Source: Jejubacter sp036620675 (GTDB lineage Bacteria; Pseudomonadota; Gammaproteobacteria; Enterobacterales; Enterobacteriaceae). Taken from it: a DNA stretch of 64,000 nucleotides. Shown here piece by piece: positions 25,956-34,118 of this stretch. Every line of letters begins with the position of its first letter. Positions within the stretch are counted from its first letter, which is position 1. Where the stretch lies: assembly GCA_036620675.1 (NCBI GenBank), contig JAZHEE010000005.1, one strand, 5' to 3'. The position numbers and the translations under genes are program-made. A model generated the notes under the pieces. It had not been told where the DNA came from and searched no databases. It saw nothing but the letters and a program-made list of their open reading frames with translations.

Positions 25956-27611
25956 ATGAACCGCAGACGTTTTATTAAAGCCTCAATGGCGCTGGCCGCA
26001 GCCTGTGGCACGCCCGGTCTGGCCGGCCTCTTTTCTCAGTCGGCCTGGGCGGCGGACGGCGGTATTGCCGACGGCAGTTCACGTCCCTTCGACTTTAACG
26101 ATCTCAAAGAGATGGCCAGCGGTCTGGCGAAAAAGCCCTGGGGCGGAGCGCCCCGTCCGCTGCCGGATGCGCTCTCCCGGCTAACGCCGCAGGCCTACAA
26201 CCATATTCAGTACGATGCGGGCCATTCGCTGTGGAACCAGATAGAAGGGCGCCAGCTTGATGTACAGTTCTTCCACGTCGGCATGGGCTTTCAGCGCCGG
26301 GTGCGGATGTACTCGGTGGATCCCGCCAGTCGCCAGGCGCGTGAAATTCACTTCCGTCCGGATCTGTTTAACTACAACGATGCCGGGGTGGATACCCGCC
26401 AGCTGGAAGGGCACCCGGATCTCGGCTTCGCCGGTTTCCGCGCCTTTAAGGCCCCGGAACTGGCACGCCGCGATGTCGTCTCGTTTCTGGGGGCCAGCTA
26501 CTTCCGCGCCGTGGACAGTACTTATCAGTACGGCCTGTCCGCCCGGGGCGTGGCGGTTAATACCTTCACCGACTCCAGCGAAGAGTTCCCGGACTTCACC
26601 GCCTTCTGGTTCGAAACCCCGAAAGCCCATGACACCACCTTTGTGGTCTATGCGCTGATGGACGGCCCGAGTCTTACCGGCGCCTATAAATTCACCATTC
26701 ACTGCGAAGAGAAACAGGTGATTATGGAGGTGGAAAACCACCTGTACGCCCGTAAGGACGTGAAGCAGCTGGGGATAGCGCCGATGACCAGCATGTTCAG
26801 CTGCGGTACCAACGAGCGCCGGATGTGCGACACCATTCATCCGCAGATCCACGACTCCGACCGCCTGGCGCTGTGGCGCGGCAACGGCGAATGGGTGTGC
26901 CGCCCGCTCAATAACCCCCAGAAGCTGCAATTTAACGCCTTTAATGATGAAAATATTAAGGGTTTCGGCCTGTTGCAGACCGATCACAGCTTCGATAACT
27001 ATCAGGACGTTATCGGCTGGTATAACAAGCGGCCCAGCCTGTGGGTGGAGCCGCAGGGCAACTGGGGCAAGGGGCATATCTCGCTGCTTGAGATCCCCAC
27101 CACCGGCGAAACCCTCGATAATATCGTCTGTTTCTGGCAGCCGGAAAAGCCGGTGCAGGCCGGGGATCAACTGGGCTTTAAATACCGCCTGTACTGGGCT
27201 GCCGAGCCGCCGGTGCGCAGCGAGCTGGCCCGGGTTTACGCCACCCGTACCGGAATGGGCGGCTTCCCGGAAGGCTGGGCGCCGGGCGAGCATTACCCGG
27301 AAACCTGGTCGCGCCGCTTCGCGGTGGATTTTGTCGGCGCCAATCTGAAAGAGGCGGCCGCCCGCGGTATGGAGCCGGTGATTACGCTGTCCAGCGGCGA
27401 GGCAAAGCAGGTGGAGATCCTCTACATCGAGCCCTTCGACGGCTACCGGATCCTGTTCGACTGGCATCCCACCTCCGACAGCGTCGATCCGGTCGAAATG
27501 CGGATGTATCTGCGCAGTCAGGGGCAGACCGAAAGTGAAACCTGGCTCTACCAGTACTTCCCGCCCGCGCCGGATAAGCGCAAATATGTGGACGATCGCC
27601 AGATGCGCTGA
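25956..27611 (+). CDS. opgD: Glucans biosynthesis protein D (osmoregulated periplasmic glucans)
   Basis: 551 residues. A twin-arginine signal (MNRRRFIKASMALAAACG) and a cut near SAWAADG export it folded to the periplasm. The MdoG/OpgD body starts FDFNDLKEMASGLAKKPW and includes GASYFRAVDSTYQYGLSARG and PLNNPQKL. It shapes the backbone of osmoregulated periplasmic glucans. The position between ydcJ and rimL matches E. coli. Confidence 0.95.
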   Translation: MNRRRFIKASMALAAACGTPGLAGLFSQSAWAADGGIADGSSRPFDFNDLKEMASGLAKKPWGGAPRPLPDALSRLTPQAYNHIQYDAGHSLWNQIEGRQLDVQFFHVGMGFQRRVRMYSVDPASRQAREIHFRPDLFNYNDAGVDTRQLEGHPDLGFAGFRAFKAPELARRDVVSFLGASYFRAVDSTYQYGLSARGVAVNTFTDSSEEFPDFTAFWFETPKAHDTTFVVYALMDGPSLTGAYKFTIHCEEKQVIMEVENHLYARKDVKQLGIAPMTSMFSCGTNERRMCDTIHPQIHDSDRLALWRGNGEWVCRPLNNPQKLQFNAFNDENIKGFGLLQTDHSFDNYQDVIGWYNKRPSLWVEPQGNWGKGHISLLEIPTTGETLDNIVCFWQPEKPVQAGDQLGFKYRLYWAAEPPVRSELARVYATRTGMGGFPEGWAPGEHYPETWSRRFAVDFVGANLKEAAARGMEPVITLSSGEAKQVEILYIEPFDGYRILFDWHPTSDSVDPVEMRMYLRSQGQTESETWLYQYFPPAPDKRKYVDDRQMR

Positions 27612-27612
27612 T

Positions 27613-27690
27613 CCCCTCACCTTGACCCTATCCCCACAGGGGAGAGGGGACAGGCAAGCGAGGTTTTTTCCCTCGCCCTCCGGGTGAGGG
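27613..27690. repeat. Structured inverted-repeat element / terminator between opgD and a LysR gene
   Basis: Outer arms CCCTCACC (27614-27621) and GGTGAGGG (27683-27690) enclose a small hairpin TCCCC-ACA-GGGGA (27631-27643) and GAGGTTTTTTCCCTCGCCC. GC-rich elements of this kind are dispersed in many proteobacterial genomes. It sits between two convergent genes and can act as a terminator. Confidence 0.65.
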
Positions 27691-28566
27691 CTAATCCTCC
27701 GCGGCTTCTTCCAGCAGCCACCTTCTGAACAGGTCGATGGCCGGCTCGTGCTGGCGTGCCTGACGCACCATCATCCAGGTGGCGCGATCCATGGCCGCGA
27801 AGCCCAGCGGCGCGCACAGCGTGCCTTCCCGTAGCTCTTTTTTTACCAGAATCTGCGGCGTCATGATGATGCCAAGGCCGTTGCGCGCGGCCTGAATCGC
27901 CAGCGTCAGATTATCGAAGTGCTTACCCGCCCAGAAGTCGCCTCTGGCACCGGTTTTCTGCGCCCACTCCTCCCAGGCGTGGGCGCGGGTATCGGCGTGC
28001 AGCAGCGGCAGGGTACTGAAGTCGGCGGCATAGCTCATCCGCCCGCGAAACTGCGGCGAGCAGACCGGGCCGATATAGTCCACGGCGATAAGCGTAGTGG
28101 CGACGCCTTCCGGTACCAGGTGGTCATGACTCAGGATCAGCACATCAGTGCGATCGTCGTGCAGCTTCTGGGGATCGGTCAGCGTATCGAAACTGAGCGG
28201 AACGTCCGGGTGCTGCTGGTTAAAACGCCCAATGCGCGGAATTAACCACTGAGCCAGAAAGCTGGGAGAGCAGGAGATAGTCAGTCCGTGACGGGCCCGG
28301 CCGCGAATGCGTTCGCAGCTTTCGGTGATATCGGCAAAGGCCCGGGAGCAGACCCGACTGAGCTGTTCGCCGTCCGCTGTCAGATGAATACGCCCACCGG
28401 CCCGCACGAACAGCGGCGCGTCCAGCCACTCTTCCAGCAGACGGATCTGATGGCTGACGGCGCTGTGGGTCACATTCAGCGAGCGGGCAGCCAGGCTTAC
28501 GCTCTGGTGACGGGCGGCGCGGTGGAAGTAGCGCAACGCACGCAGCGGCGGAAGGGAATCCGGCAT
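27691..28566 (-). CDS. LysR-type regulator (GcvA-like), divergent from the PP-loop operon
   Basis: 291 residues. The winged helix is LRALRYFHRAARHQSVSLAARSLNVTHSAVSHQIRLLEEWL, the GcvA/AmpR-type N-terminus; the ligand domain includes ARNGLGIIMTPQILVKKELREG. It reads away from the four-gene operon that starts at 28716, with 149 bases between the starts, so it is the likely regulator of that operon. The effector is unknown. Confidence 0.88.
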   Translation of the reverse strand: MPDSLPPLRALRYFHRAARHQSVSLAARSLNVTHSAVSHQIRLLEEWLDAPLFVRAGGRIHLTADGEQLSRVCSRAFADITESCERIRGRARHGLTISCSPSFLAQWLIPRIGRFNQQHPDVPLSFDTLTDPQKLHDDRTDVLILSHDHLVPEGVATTLIAVDYIGPVCSPQFRGRMSYAADFSTLPLLHADTRAHAWEEWAQKTGARGDFWAGKHFDNLTLAIQAARNGLGIIMTPQILVKKELREGTLCAPLGFAAMDRATWMMVRQARQHEPAIDLFRRWLLEEAAED

Positions 28567-28715
28567 AGCGGCACCTTGTTAGAAAAACTAACAGTATATG
28601 TCTGTTTATATCATTTTTCAGCCGCGATTTATTTGCCTACTCTGTGTTGCATAACAGAACGATAAATAGCGCGGGCTTCATTTTGAATCCCGTAACTTCC
28701 CGAAAGGAGCGTAAA

Positions 28716-29423
28716 ATGACAGAACAGCTTACCCCCAAAACCCAGCTTGTGATGTTTACCGGTGGGCGCGACAGCACCCTGGCAGCCTGTTATTTAATGT
28801 TACAGGGGATTCCGGTTCACCTGTGGTCAGGCAACAGCGGTTGTTCCCTGCATCGCGGTATTCTGGCGCATCGGGTGGAAGAGTTGCGCAACCGCTTTGG
28901 CGACCTGGTGGTCGGGCATACCGTGGCCGATATCAGCGGCGCTTTCCGCTCCATTGCCATCGAACATCTGGAGTCGGACATCCTCAAGTACCGCAAAAAC
29001 CTGGTGCTGCTGGGGGAAAAGATGGCGATTCACGCCCACCTGGTGGACTTCTGCCGCCGCAACGATATCGATGTGATTAACGACGGCATTACCCACTATC
29101 AGATGGAGTTCCCGGAACAGCGTCTGGTCGCCAAGGAGTGGCTGGTGGATATGATGGCGCGCTTCGACATCGCCTATCACTCCCCGATTTATGAATTCGC
29201 CCGCTCGGCGGACGATGTGAAATATCGTCTGCTGCAGCTTGGCATCTCCACGAAATCGCTGGAAGGCATCAGTATCTTCGCGGACAGCTTCACGACGCCT
29301 GACGATGACACCATTCTGGGCTATCTGAACGATAAAGCCCCGCTGATGCTGAACATCGTACGTTTCCTGTCCGGAGAGACACTGGATTGTCGTTCCACCC
29401 GCGCCGCAACGGTGGCTGCATGA
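28716..29423 (+). CDS. PP-loop (QueC-like) ATP-pyrophosphatase, first gene of an uncharacterised operon
   Basis: 235 residues. The P-loop-like PP motif is LVMFTGGRDSTLAACYLM near residues 12-29 (T-G-G-R-D-S). Enzymes of this superfamily adenylate a carbonyl or carboxyl group and form an amide, thioamide or nitrile. It lacks the four-cysteine zinc knuckle of true QueC. Conserved-looking features are SGCSLHRGILAHRVEEL and INDGITHYQMEFPEQR. The ATG at 28716 follows AAAGGAG; an upstream ATG at 28644 has no such site. It overlaps the next gene by ATGA. Function unknown; this is not ordinary queuosine synthesis. Confidence 0.75.
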   Translation: MTEQLTPKTQLVMFTGGRDSTLAACYLMLQGIPVHLWSGNSGCSLHRGILAHRVEELRNRFGDLVVGHTVADISGAFRSIAIEHLESDILKYRKNLVLLGEKMAIHAHLVDFCRRNDIDVINDGITHYQMEFPEQRLVAKEWLVDMMARFDIAYHSPIYEFARSADDVKYRLLQLGISTKSLEGISIFADSFTTPDDDTILGYLNDKAPLMLNIVRFLSGETLDCRSTRAATVAA

Positions 29424-29881
29424 TGGGCCTGCAACCGGAAAGCTACGACGCCATTGAGGATGAGGTTTCCCAGGAAATGGCGCTGAAGCCCATTGTGAAA
29501 TGCGCCGCCGTTATCATCCATCAGCGCTCACTACTGCTGACCCGCAAGCGCGGCACCGATATTTTTATCTCGCCGGGGGGCAAACCGTTTGCCGGTGAAG
29601 ATCATCTGAGCTGCCTGAAGCGCGAGCTCCAGGAAGAGCTGGGGGTTTCAGTTACCGATATTCGCCCCTTTGGGCTGTTTCTGGGGCAGGCGGCTTTTGA
29701 AAACCGACCCATTGAAAATCACGTCTATCGGGTGGAGATTGCCGGACAGCCGCGTCCCTGTAGCGAAATCGAAGAGCTGGCCTGGGTCAGCTATCGTCAG
29801 CCGCCGTGCGCCGTGCCGGTGGGCTCCGTTTTTCGTGACGAGGTGATGCCGCTGCTCTATCAGCAGGAGCTGATTAACTGA
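29420..29881 (+). CDS. NUDIX hydrolase in the PP-loop operon
   Basis: 153 residues. The Nudix box fits GX5EX7REUXEEXGU: GGKPFAGEDHLSC, then LKRELQEELGV (about residues 53-76). Before it is KCAAVIIHQRSLLLTRKRGTD and after it FGLFLGQAAFENRPIENHVYRVEI. It cleaves a nucleoside-diphosphate-linked substrate or clears an adenylated by-product. The start overlaps the stop of the PP-loop gene and its stop overlaps the next start (TGATG), so the proteins are made together. Confidence 0.85.
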   Translation: MMGLQPESYDAIEDEVSQEMALKPIVKCAAVIIHQRSLLLTRKRGTDIFISPGGKPFAGEDHLSCLKRELQEELGVSVTDIRPFGLFLGQAAFENRPIENHVYRVEIAGQPRPCSEIEELAWVSYRQPPCAVPVGSVFRDEVMPLLYQQELIN

Positions 29882-30753
29882 TGGACGCATCATCACTGTC
29901 CCCGGAACTGCAACGGGTGCACGGAGAACACTTTTATAAGCGAGCGGCTATGTTAAGAGATCGGTTGAGAGACGTGCTGACCGGCATATACCGCCTGGAC
30001 GACTACGATATCTTTTTTGTGCAGTCGGTACGGGTGGGGCTGGTCATCCTGAATCATCTGTTTCATCGCCAGGAGATGAGCCTGCGGCTGGCGCCGCAGG
30101 CTCACTACCCGCCCATCGCCCGCCTGTTCGCAGGCGGCGGCCACTGTCCGCCGCTGCCCGGGGAACTCAATATTATTACCCATGTGCACCCGGGCACCGG
30201 CGCGGTATGCCGTCTGGAGGGATGCGACGGGAAAGGGGTGGTGGACGCCTCTCACAGTTTTGCCACGCTGCGCCACGCTGAACTGGTGCGCGACAGCGAT
30301 ATTTTTATTGCGCCACTGCATAAACACGCGTCTCTGACGCCAGGACTGGCGATTGTCGCCCTGCGGGCCAGCAACCACAGCCGGTTATTGCGCAGCGAAC
30401 TGCGGCTGTTCGAAGAGGCGACCGCCTCCAGCCGCCCGCTGGAAGAGGCGCTGGAGAACCTGTCCCGTCCGGATTGGCAGCCATATAACGTGGCGCAGGT
30501 ACAGGCATCGGCGCTGGCGGTGCCTGCCGGTTACGGGCTGGATCCGGTAAGCGTCGACGGGCTGCCGTTCTGCTGTATCAAAATACCGTCGCCGGATGAG
30601 GGCGTACTGCGACGCGCCAAAGCCGACGGCATCAGCTATTTCCCTGATGTGGGAACCCTGAGGCTTTCCAGCTGGGCGCGCGGAGATGGAAGCGACCCCG
30701 TGGATACCACGCCGGAAGTCTCCCGGCGGTTGACTCAACTTCTGGAGGTTTAA
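29881..30753 (+). CDS. Class-V-like PLP-dependent enzyme, short form
   Basis: 290 residues. The centre reads like a class V aminotransferase or cysteine desulfurase: NIITHVHPGTGAVCRLEG, then GVVDASHSF (Asp that holds the PLP ring nitrogen), then IFIAPLHKHASLTPGLAIVAL with the probable Schiff-base lysine in HKH (about residue 145). The C-terminal domain ends GTLRLSSWARGDG. At 290 residues it is about 80-100 shorter than typical members and seems to lack most of the N-terminal arm. It could be a lyase, aminotransferase or desulfurase-like enzyme; the substrate is unknown. It overlaps both neighbours. Confidence 0.65.
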   Translation: MDASSLSPELQRVHGEHFYKRAAMLRDRLRDVLTGIYRLDDYDIFFVQSVRVGLVILNHLFHRQEMSLRLAPQAHYPPIARLFAGGGHCPPLPGELNIITHVHPGTGAVCRLEGCDGKGVVDASHSFATLRHAELVRDSDIFIAPLHKHASLTPGLAIVALRASNHSRLLRSELRLFEEATASSRPLEEALENLSRPDWQPYNVAQVQASALAVPAGYGLDPVSVDGLPFCCIKIPSPDEGVLRRAKADGISYFPDVGTLRLSSWARGDGSDPVDTTPEVSRRLTQLLEV

Positions 30754-31649
30754 TGAAACGGACGCTAACGGGCAACGGTAATCTTATCGGTATCGCGGGG
30801 GGGCTGCTGCTGAGTACCGACTCGCTGTTTATTCGCATGATGGGGATCGATAACTCCTGGGCCATCGTGCTGCTGCGTGGCCTGTTTATGTGGGTGGTCT
30901 GTCTGGCCGCATGGCTGATGTGGCGACCGGCGCGCGCCACTCTGGGGGCTCCCTGGGCCACTCGTGATAATTGGCTGTCGGTGCTCTTCTTTTGCCTGGC
31001 GTCGGCCGGTTTCGTGAATGCCCTTAACCGGGGCAATGTGGCGACGGTGCTGGTGATTATCTCCGCCACGCCTTTCGTATCGGCATTGATTTCCCGGGTG
31101 ATGTTCGGCGCCAGGCTGGATCGCGGCCTGCTGACGGCGGCGCTGGCAGGGATGGTCGGGGTGGCTATTGTGATGAGCGGCCGCGGTGGTCAGGAAAGCG
31201 GGCTGGCGAATTTGTTTGCGCTGGGTACGGCGGTGTCTATGGCGCTGGCCTTTATCTACTCTTCCCGGGTGCAGGGTGGAACTCTGGCGCTGCCATCGGT
31301 AGGCGGTCTGCTGGCAGCGCTGCTGGTAGGCGTATTCGCCGGCGGCCCGGTGCAACAGACGCTGGCGCAGATGAGCGCCGCGCAGTGGGGCTGGGCGCTG
31401 GCGGAAGGGGCGCTGGTGATGCCGCTGGCCATGGGGCTGATTACGCTGTCGACCCGCTATGTCTCTGCGGCGAATGCCGGCCTGTTCCTGCTGCTGGAAA
31501 CGGCGCTGGCGCCGCTGTGGATCTGGCTGGTGCTGGGACAGGCGCCGACGGGTCATGCGCTTATCGGCGGCGTGGTGATTGTGGGTGCGGTGCTGGTCAA
31601 TAGCCTGCGCAGCCGTCGGGAGGAACTTTACGGCGAACCGCAGTCCTGA
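30753..31649 (+). CDS. EamA/DMT-family transporter, last gene of the PP-loop operon
   Basis: 298 residues with ten hydrophobic segments and two EamA repeats (first about 15-140, second about 155-290). It starts MKRTLTGNGNLIGIAGGLLLSTDSLFIRMMG and ends with a basic tail. Family members export amino acids or other metabolites. Its ATG shares bases with the stop of the PLP gene (TAATG), so it probably exports, or imports the precursor of, the product of the three enzymes. Confidence 0.85.
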   Translation: MKRTLTGNGNLIGIAGGLLLSTDSLFIRMMGIDNSWAIVLLRGLFMWVVCLAAWLMWRPARATLGAPWATRDNWLSVLFFCLASAGFVNALNRGNVATVLVIISATPFVSALISRVMFGARLDRGLLTAALAGMVGVAIVMSGRGGQESGLANLFALGTAVSMALAFIYSSRVQGGTLALPSVGGLLAALLVGVFAGGPVQQTLAQMSAAQWGWALAEGALVMPLAMGLITLSTRYVSAANAGLFLLLETALAPLWIWLVLGQAPTGHALIGGVVIVGAVLVNSLRSRREELYGEPQS

Positions 31650-31765
31650 AAAAAGTTTTGTGGATCTCCTTCGAATAGGGGGTAAGGAGTACACAGGGAT
31701 GCGTCGACTTTCCGGTTAACGCAATACCCGCAAGGGAGCAGGGATGCAAACCGGTGTGATGTATG

Positions 31766-31801
31766 CCAGGCCATACACGGATTAATGGCCTGGCTTTTTT
31801 T
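31766..31801 (+). terminator. Strong intrinsic terminator before rimL
   Basis: CCAGGCCAT (31766-31774) pairs perfectly with ATGGCCTGG (31785-31793), followed by CTTTTTTTCC. It lies 116 bases after the EamA gene. It ends that operon, or possibly a small RNA in 31660-31801, for which I see no convincing promoter. Confidence 0.85.
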
Positions 31802-31906
31802 CCGTGCCGCAGCGGTATATTTTGGGTACCCGCTGTTCTTGCTTTTTACATTCTGCTTTTCCAGGAGTAAGTTAGGCGCAAATCCCGACTTATGAAGGAG
31901 ATAGCC

Positions 31907-32479
31907 GTGCAGCCGCACAAACATAACTGGCAGGATGAGGTGATAGAGGTAGAGAAGGGGCTGATTTTGCATTCGGTGAATGAAACCTTCGTCACTCCAG
32001 TTTTTGAACTGGTGCAGCGTAATAAGGAGTGGCTACAGCAGGCGATGGACTGGCCGCAGTACGTCAAGGCGCCGGAAGATACCCTGAAGACCCTGCGCGG
32101 CAACCATATGCTGCATCACCGTAACTACGCCAAAATGTTTATGATTCTGCGGGAAGATGAACTGGTGGGGGTTATCTCCTTTAATCAGATAGAACCGGCC
32201 AATAAGGCGGCTTACATTGGTTACTGGCTGGATCAGGGGCATCAGGGGCAGGGGATTATCTCCCGGGCGTTGCGGACGCTGATGACAAAATATTCTGGCG
32301 AAGGGATGGTCAGGCGCTTTGTCATCCGCTGTATCGTTAGTAATGAAGCCAGCAACGCCGTGGCGTTGCGCAACGGTTTCACGCTGGAAGGCTGCATGAA
32401 ACAGGCCGAATACCTTAACGGTCAGTTTCACGATCAAAATATCTACGGGCGGATCATCGACTGCCTGCAACCCGACTGA
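31907..32479 (+). CDS. rimL: Ribosomal protein L7/L12 serine acetyltransferase RimL
   Basis: 190 residues, GNAT fold. It contains NKEWLQQAMDWPQYV, NYAKMFMILREDELVGVISFN and the acetyl-CoA loop GHQGQGIISRALRTL, all closely like E. coli RimL, and ends with ALRNGFTLEGCMKQAE. It acetylates the N-terminus of L12 to L7. I place the start at GTG 31907 because AAGGAG lies six bases ahead; an ATG at 31892 precedes that site and would include it. The neighbour ydcK is conserved but CRISPR array 3 separates them here. Confidence 0.93.
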   Translation: MQPHKHNWQDEVIEVEKGLILHSVNETFVTPVFELVQRNKEWLQQAMDWPQYVKAPEDTLKTLRGNHMLHHRNYAKMFMILREDELVGVISFNQIEPANKAAYIGYWLDQGHQGQGIISRALRTLMTKYSGEGMVRRFVIRCIVSNEASNAVALRNGFTLEGCMKQAEYLNGQFHDQNIYGRIIDCLQPD

Positions 32480-32521
32480 TTGCGGCCATTCTCCTGCGGC
32501 TTTGAAGTGTCTTGCGGTATT

Positions 32522-32686
32522 ATCTGGCGATAAGCTATTTCCGCTTTATGGCAAAACCCTTTTTTTAACGCTATTGCTAACGTATTGATTTTACATATTT
32601 ATTAAATGACGCCGGAAAAAAGGGGTTTATTGCATAAATCGCAATTTACCCTTTTTATAACAGATAGATAGTGATATTTTGTTTCT
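32522..32686 (+). promoter_or_regulatory. CRISPR leader 3 with IHF site
   Basis: Aligns along its full length with leader 1 (5893-6059): both start ATCTGGCG.TAAGC, share AAAACCCTTTTTTTA, TATTGATTTTACAT, GGAAAAAAGGGG and a CCCTTTT.ATAACAGA stretch, and end near GATATTTTG. The IHF consensus at 32578-32590 is 97 bases before the first repeat. The last base before the repeat is T, as in leader 2, whereas leader 1 has A. Confidence 0.85.
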
Positions 32687-33014
32687 GTTCACTGCCGTAC
32701 AGGCAGCTTAGAAACCGACGATACGAAAGCCTCATTCTGAAATATGGTTCACTGCCGTACAGGCAGCTTAGAAACTATCGGCTCCATAAAGGGCGTTCAT
32801 GCTACTGTTCACTGCCGTACAGGCAGCTTAGAAAGGGAAATACAAACAGGCATGTGATGACCTGCGGTTCACTGCCGTACAGGCAGCTTAGAAATGGCCG
32901 GAACCGTAACCGGCACACAACGATGAGTTCACTGCCGTACAGGCAGCTTAGAAATTGTTTATTGTGTGCATATCGCAGCTAACGTTGTTCACTGCCGTAC
33001 AGGCAGGTTTAAAG
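32687..33014 (+). CRISPR. CRISPR array 3 (type I-F), 6 repeats, 5 spacers, remote from cas genes
   Basis: 28-base repeats at 32687, 32747, 32807, 32867, 32927 and 32987, identical to array 2 (GTT at the start) except for the last one. That one ends GGTTTAAAG instead of CAGCTTAGAAA. All spacers are 32 bases. It lies 15.5 kb from array 2 with no cas genes of its own. Its old end stops five bases before the 3' end of convergent ydcK. Given the repeat match, Cas6f of the main locus should process it. Confidence 0.98.
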
Positions 33015-33019
33015 AGCAA

Positions 33020-33997
33020 TCAGAAAATGCCGTAGTAAGGCATTCGGGTAATATGCTGACTGCCTGCCAGGGTCTTGTCGCCGTGAATATGAATGCTTTC
33101 ATCGTCCCGGGCTTCGACGCTGGCGTCATCCGTCAGGCGAACCTGATGTTCGATCAGCACATTGCCCGTCACCCGGGCATGGCCGTCGATGCTGACGCGA
33201 TCGTCAAGCTGTAGCGGCCCGCCGGTGAGCACGGCATCGCCTTCCACCCGTACCCGGTGTTTGAGCAGACATTCGCCTTCGATAAGCGCATTGCCGCCGA
33301 CCCGCGAGCTGTAGCGCAGGGTCGGGCTCTGACCTTCGCCGCGCCCCGCCAGGATACGCGCCCGACCGCCGACCCAGGCCCGATCGCACAGCCAGACGTC
33401 GTTCTCTTCATTGCCTTCGATGATCGCATGGCCGCACACGCAGGCACGGTGTTCAATAAACGCGTAACTGACCAGCGCGCTGTCGGTAATTTGCGCCTGA
33501 TGCATAATGCGCGAAGCGTGAACGCTGGCGCGATCGGCAATGCGTAACTGCAGGTGGCGATCTGCCGTTAGCCCGCGGCGGGCGATGACCTGACAGTCGC
33601 TGATCCGGGCAACGTCGCTAATCCGGCACTGGCCGCTGACCTGGCTGGCGCGTACCGTGGCCCGATCGCCGACATGGGCATGATGGGTAATATGAGAGGC
33701 GTCCACCAGCGCGTTGCCGTCGATAATCGCTCCCTGACCGATAACGCATTCGCCGGTGATGCGGGCGTTATGGTTGACCCAGGCGCCGCCGTACAGAATG
33801 CTGTTTTGATCGTAAACCCAGCAGTCGCCGGCCTGACTCAGCAGCTCTTCTTCTTCCAGCCAGCCGCCGCGCTGCCCGGCCCGGACATCGGCAAAATCGG
33901 TAATCGCTTCTATCTGGCGTAGCCAGAGCGTACATTTGACATCGCCCTGCATAATACTGAACGGGCGCTTTTGTTCCAGCAGACGAAACTTTTGCAT
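33020..33997 (-). CDS. ydcK: YdcK, hexapeptide-repeat acyltransferase-like protein
   Basis: 325 residues, equal to E. coli YdcK. It is made of left-handed beta-helix hexapeptide repeats (for example CVIGQGAIIDGNALVDASHI, HVGDRATVRASQVSGQCRIS, RVSIDGHARVTGNVLIEHQV) with IEGNEENDVWLCDRAWVGG in the middle. The fold is that of acyl- or acetyltransferases; no substrate is known. The start is ATG 33997 behind GGGAG. Its 3' end abuts CRISPR array 3. Confidence 0.9.
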   Translation of the reverse strand: MQKFRLLEQKRPFSIMQGDVKCTLWLRQIEAITDFADVRAGQRGGWLEEEELLSQAGDCWVYDQNSILYGGAWVNHNARITGECVIGQGAIIDGNALVDASHITHHAHVGDRATVRASQVSGQCRISDVARISDCQVIARRGLTADRHLQLRIADRASVHASRIMHQAQITDSALVSYAFIEHRACVCGHAIIEGNEENDVWLCDRAWVGGRARILAGRGEGQSPTLRYSSRVGGNALIEGECLLKHRVRVEGDAVLTGGPLQLDDRVSIDGHARVTGNVLIEHQVRLTDDASVEARDDESIHIHGDKTLAGSQHITRMPYYGIF

Positions 33998-34118
33998 GAC
34001 GACTCCCGGGGTGAATAGACGGCGACGCTCTTTAAAAGGTAGCAAATCCGGGCGGGATAGTATTTGACGGACAAATCCAATAAAATGCATTTAAAATACA
34101 TTTTATGTCTTAAACAAA

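Noticed and set aside
28716..30753. Reading the PP-loop gene as part of a Qat or CBASS-type defence system with a QueC-like protein
   Set aside because: None of the partner genes of those systems (ATPase, nuclease, cyclase or effector) are present. The neighbours are NUDIX, PLP enzyme and exporter, which fits metabolism better.
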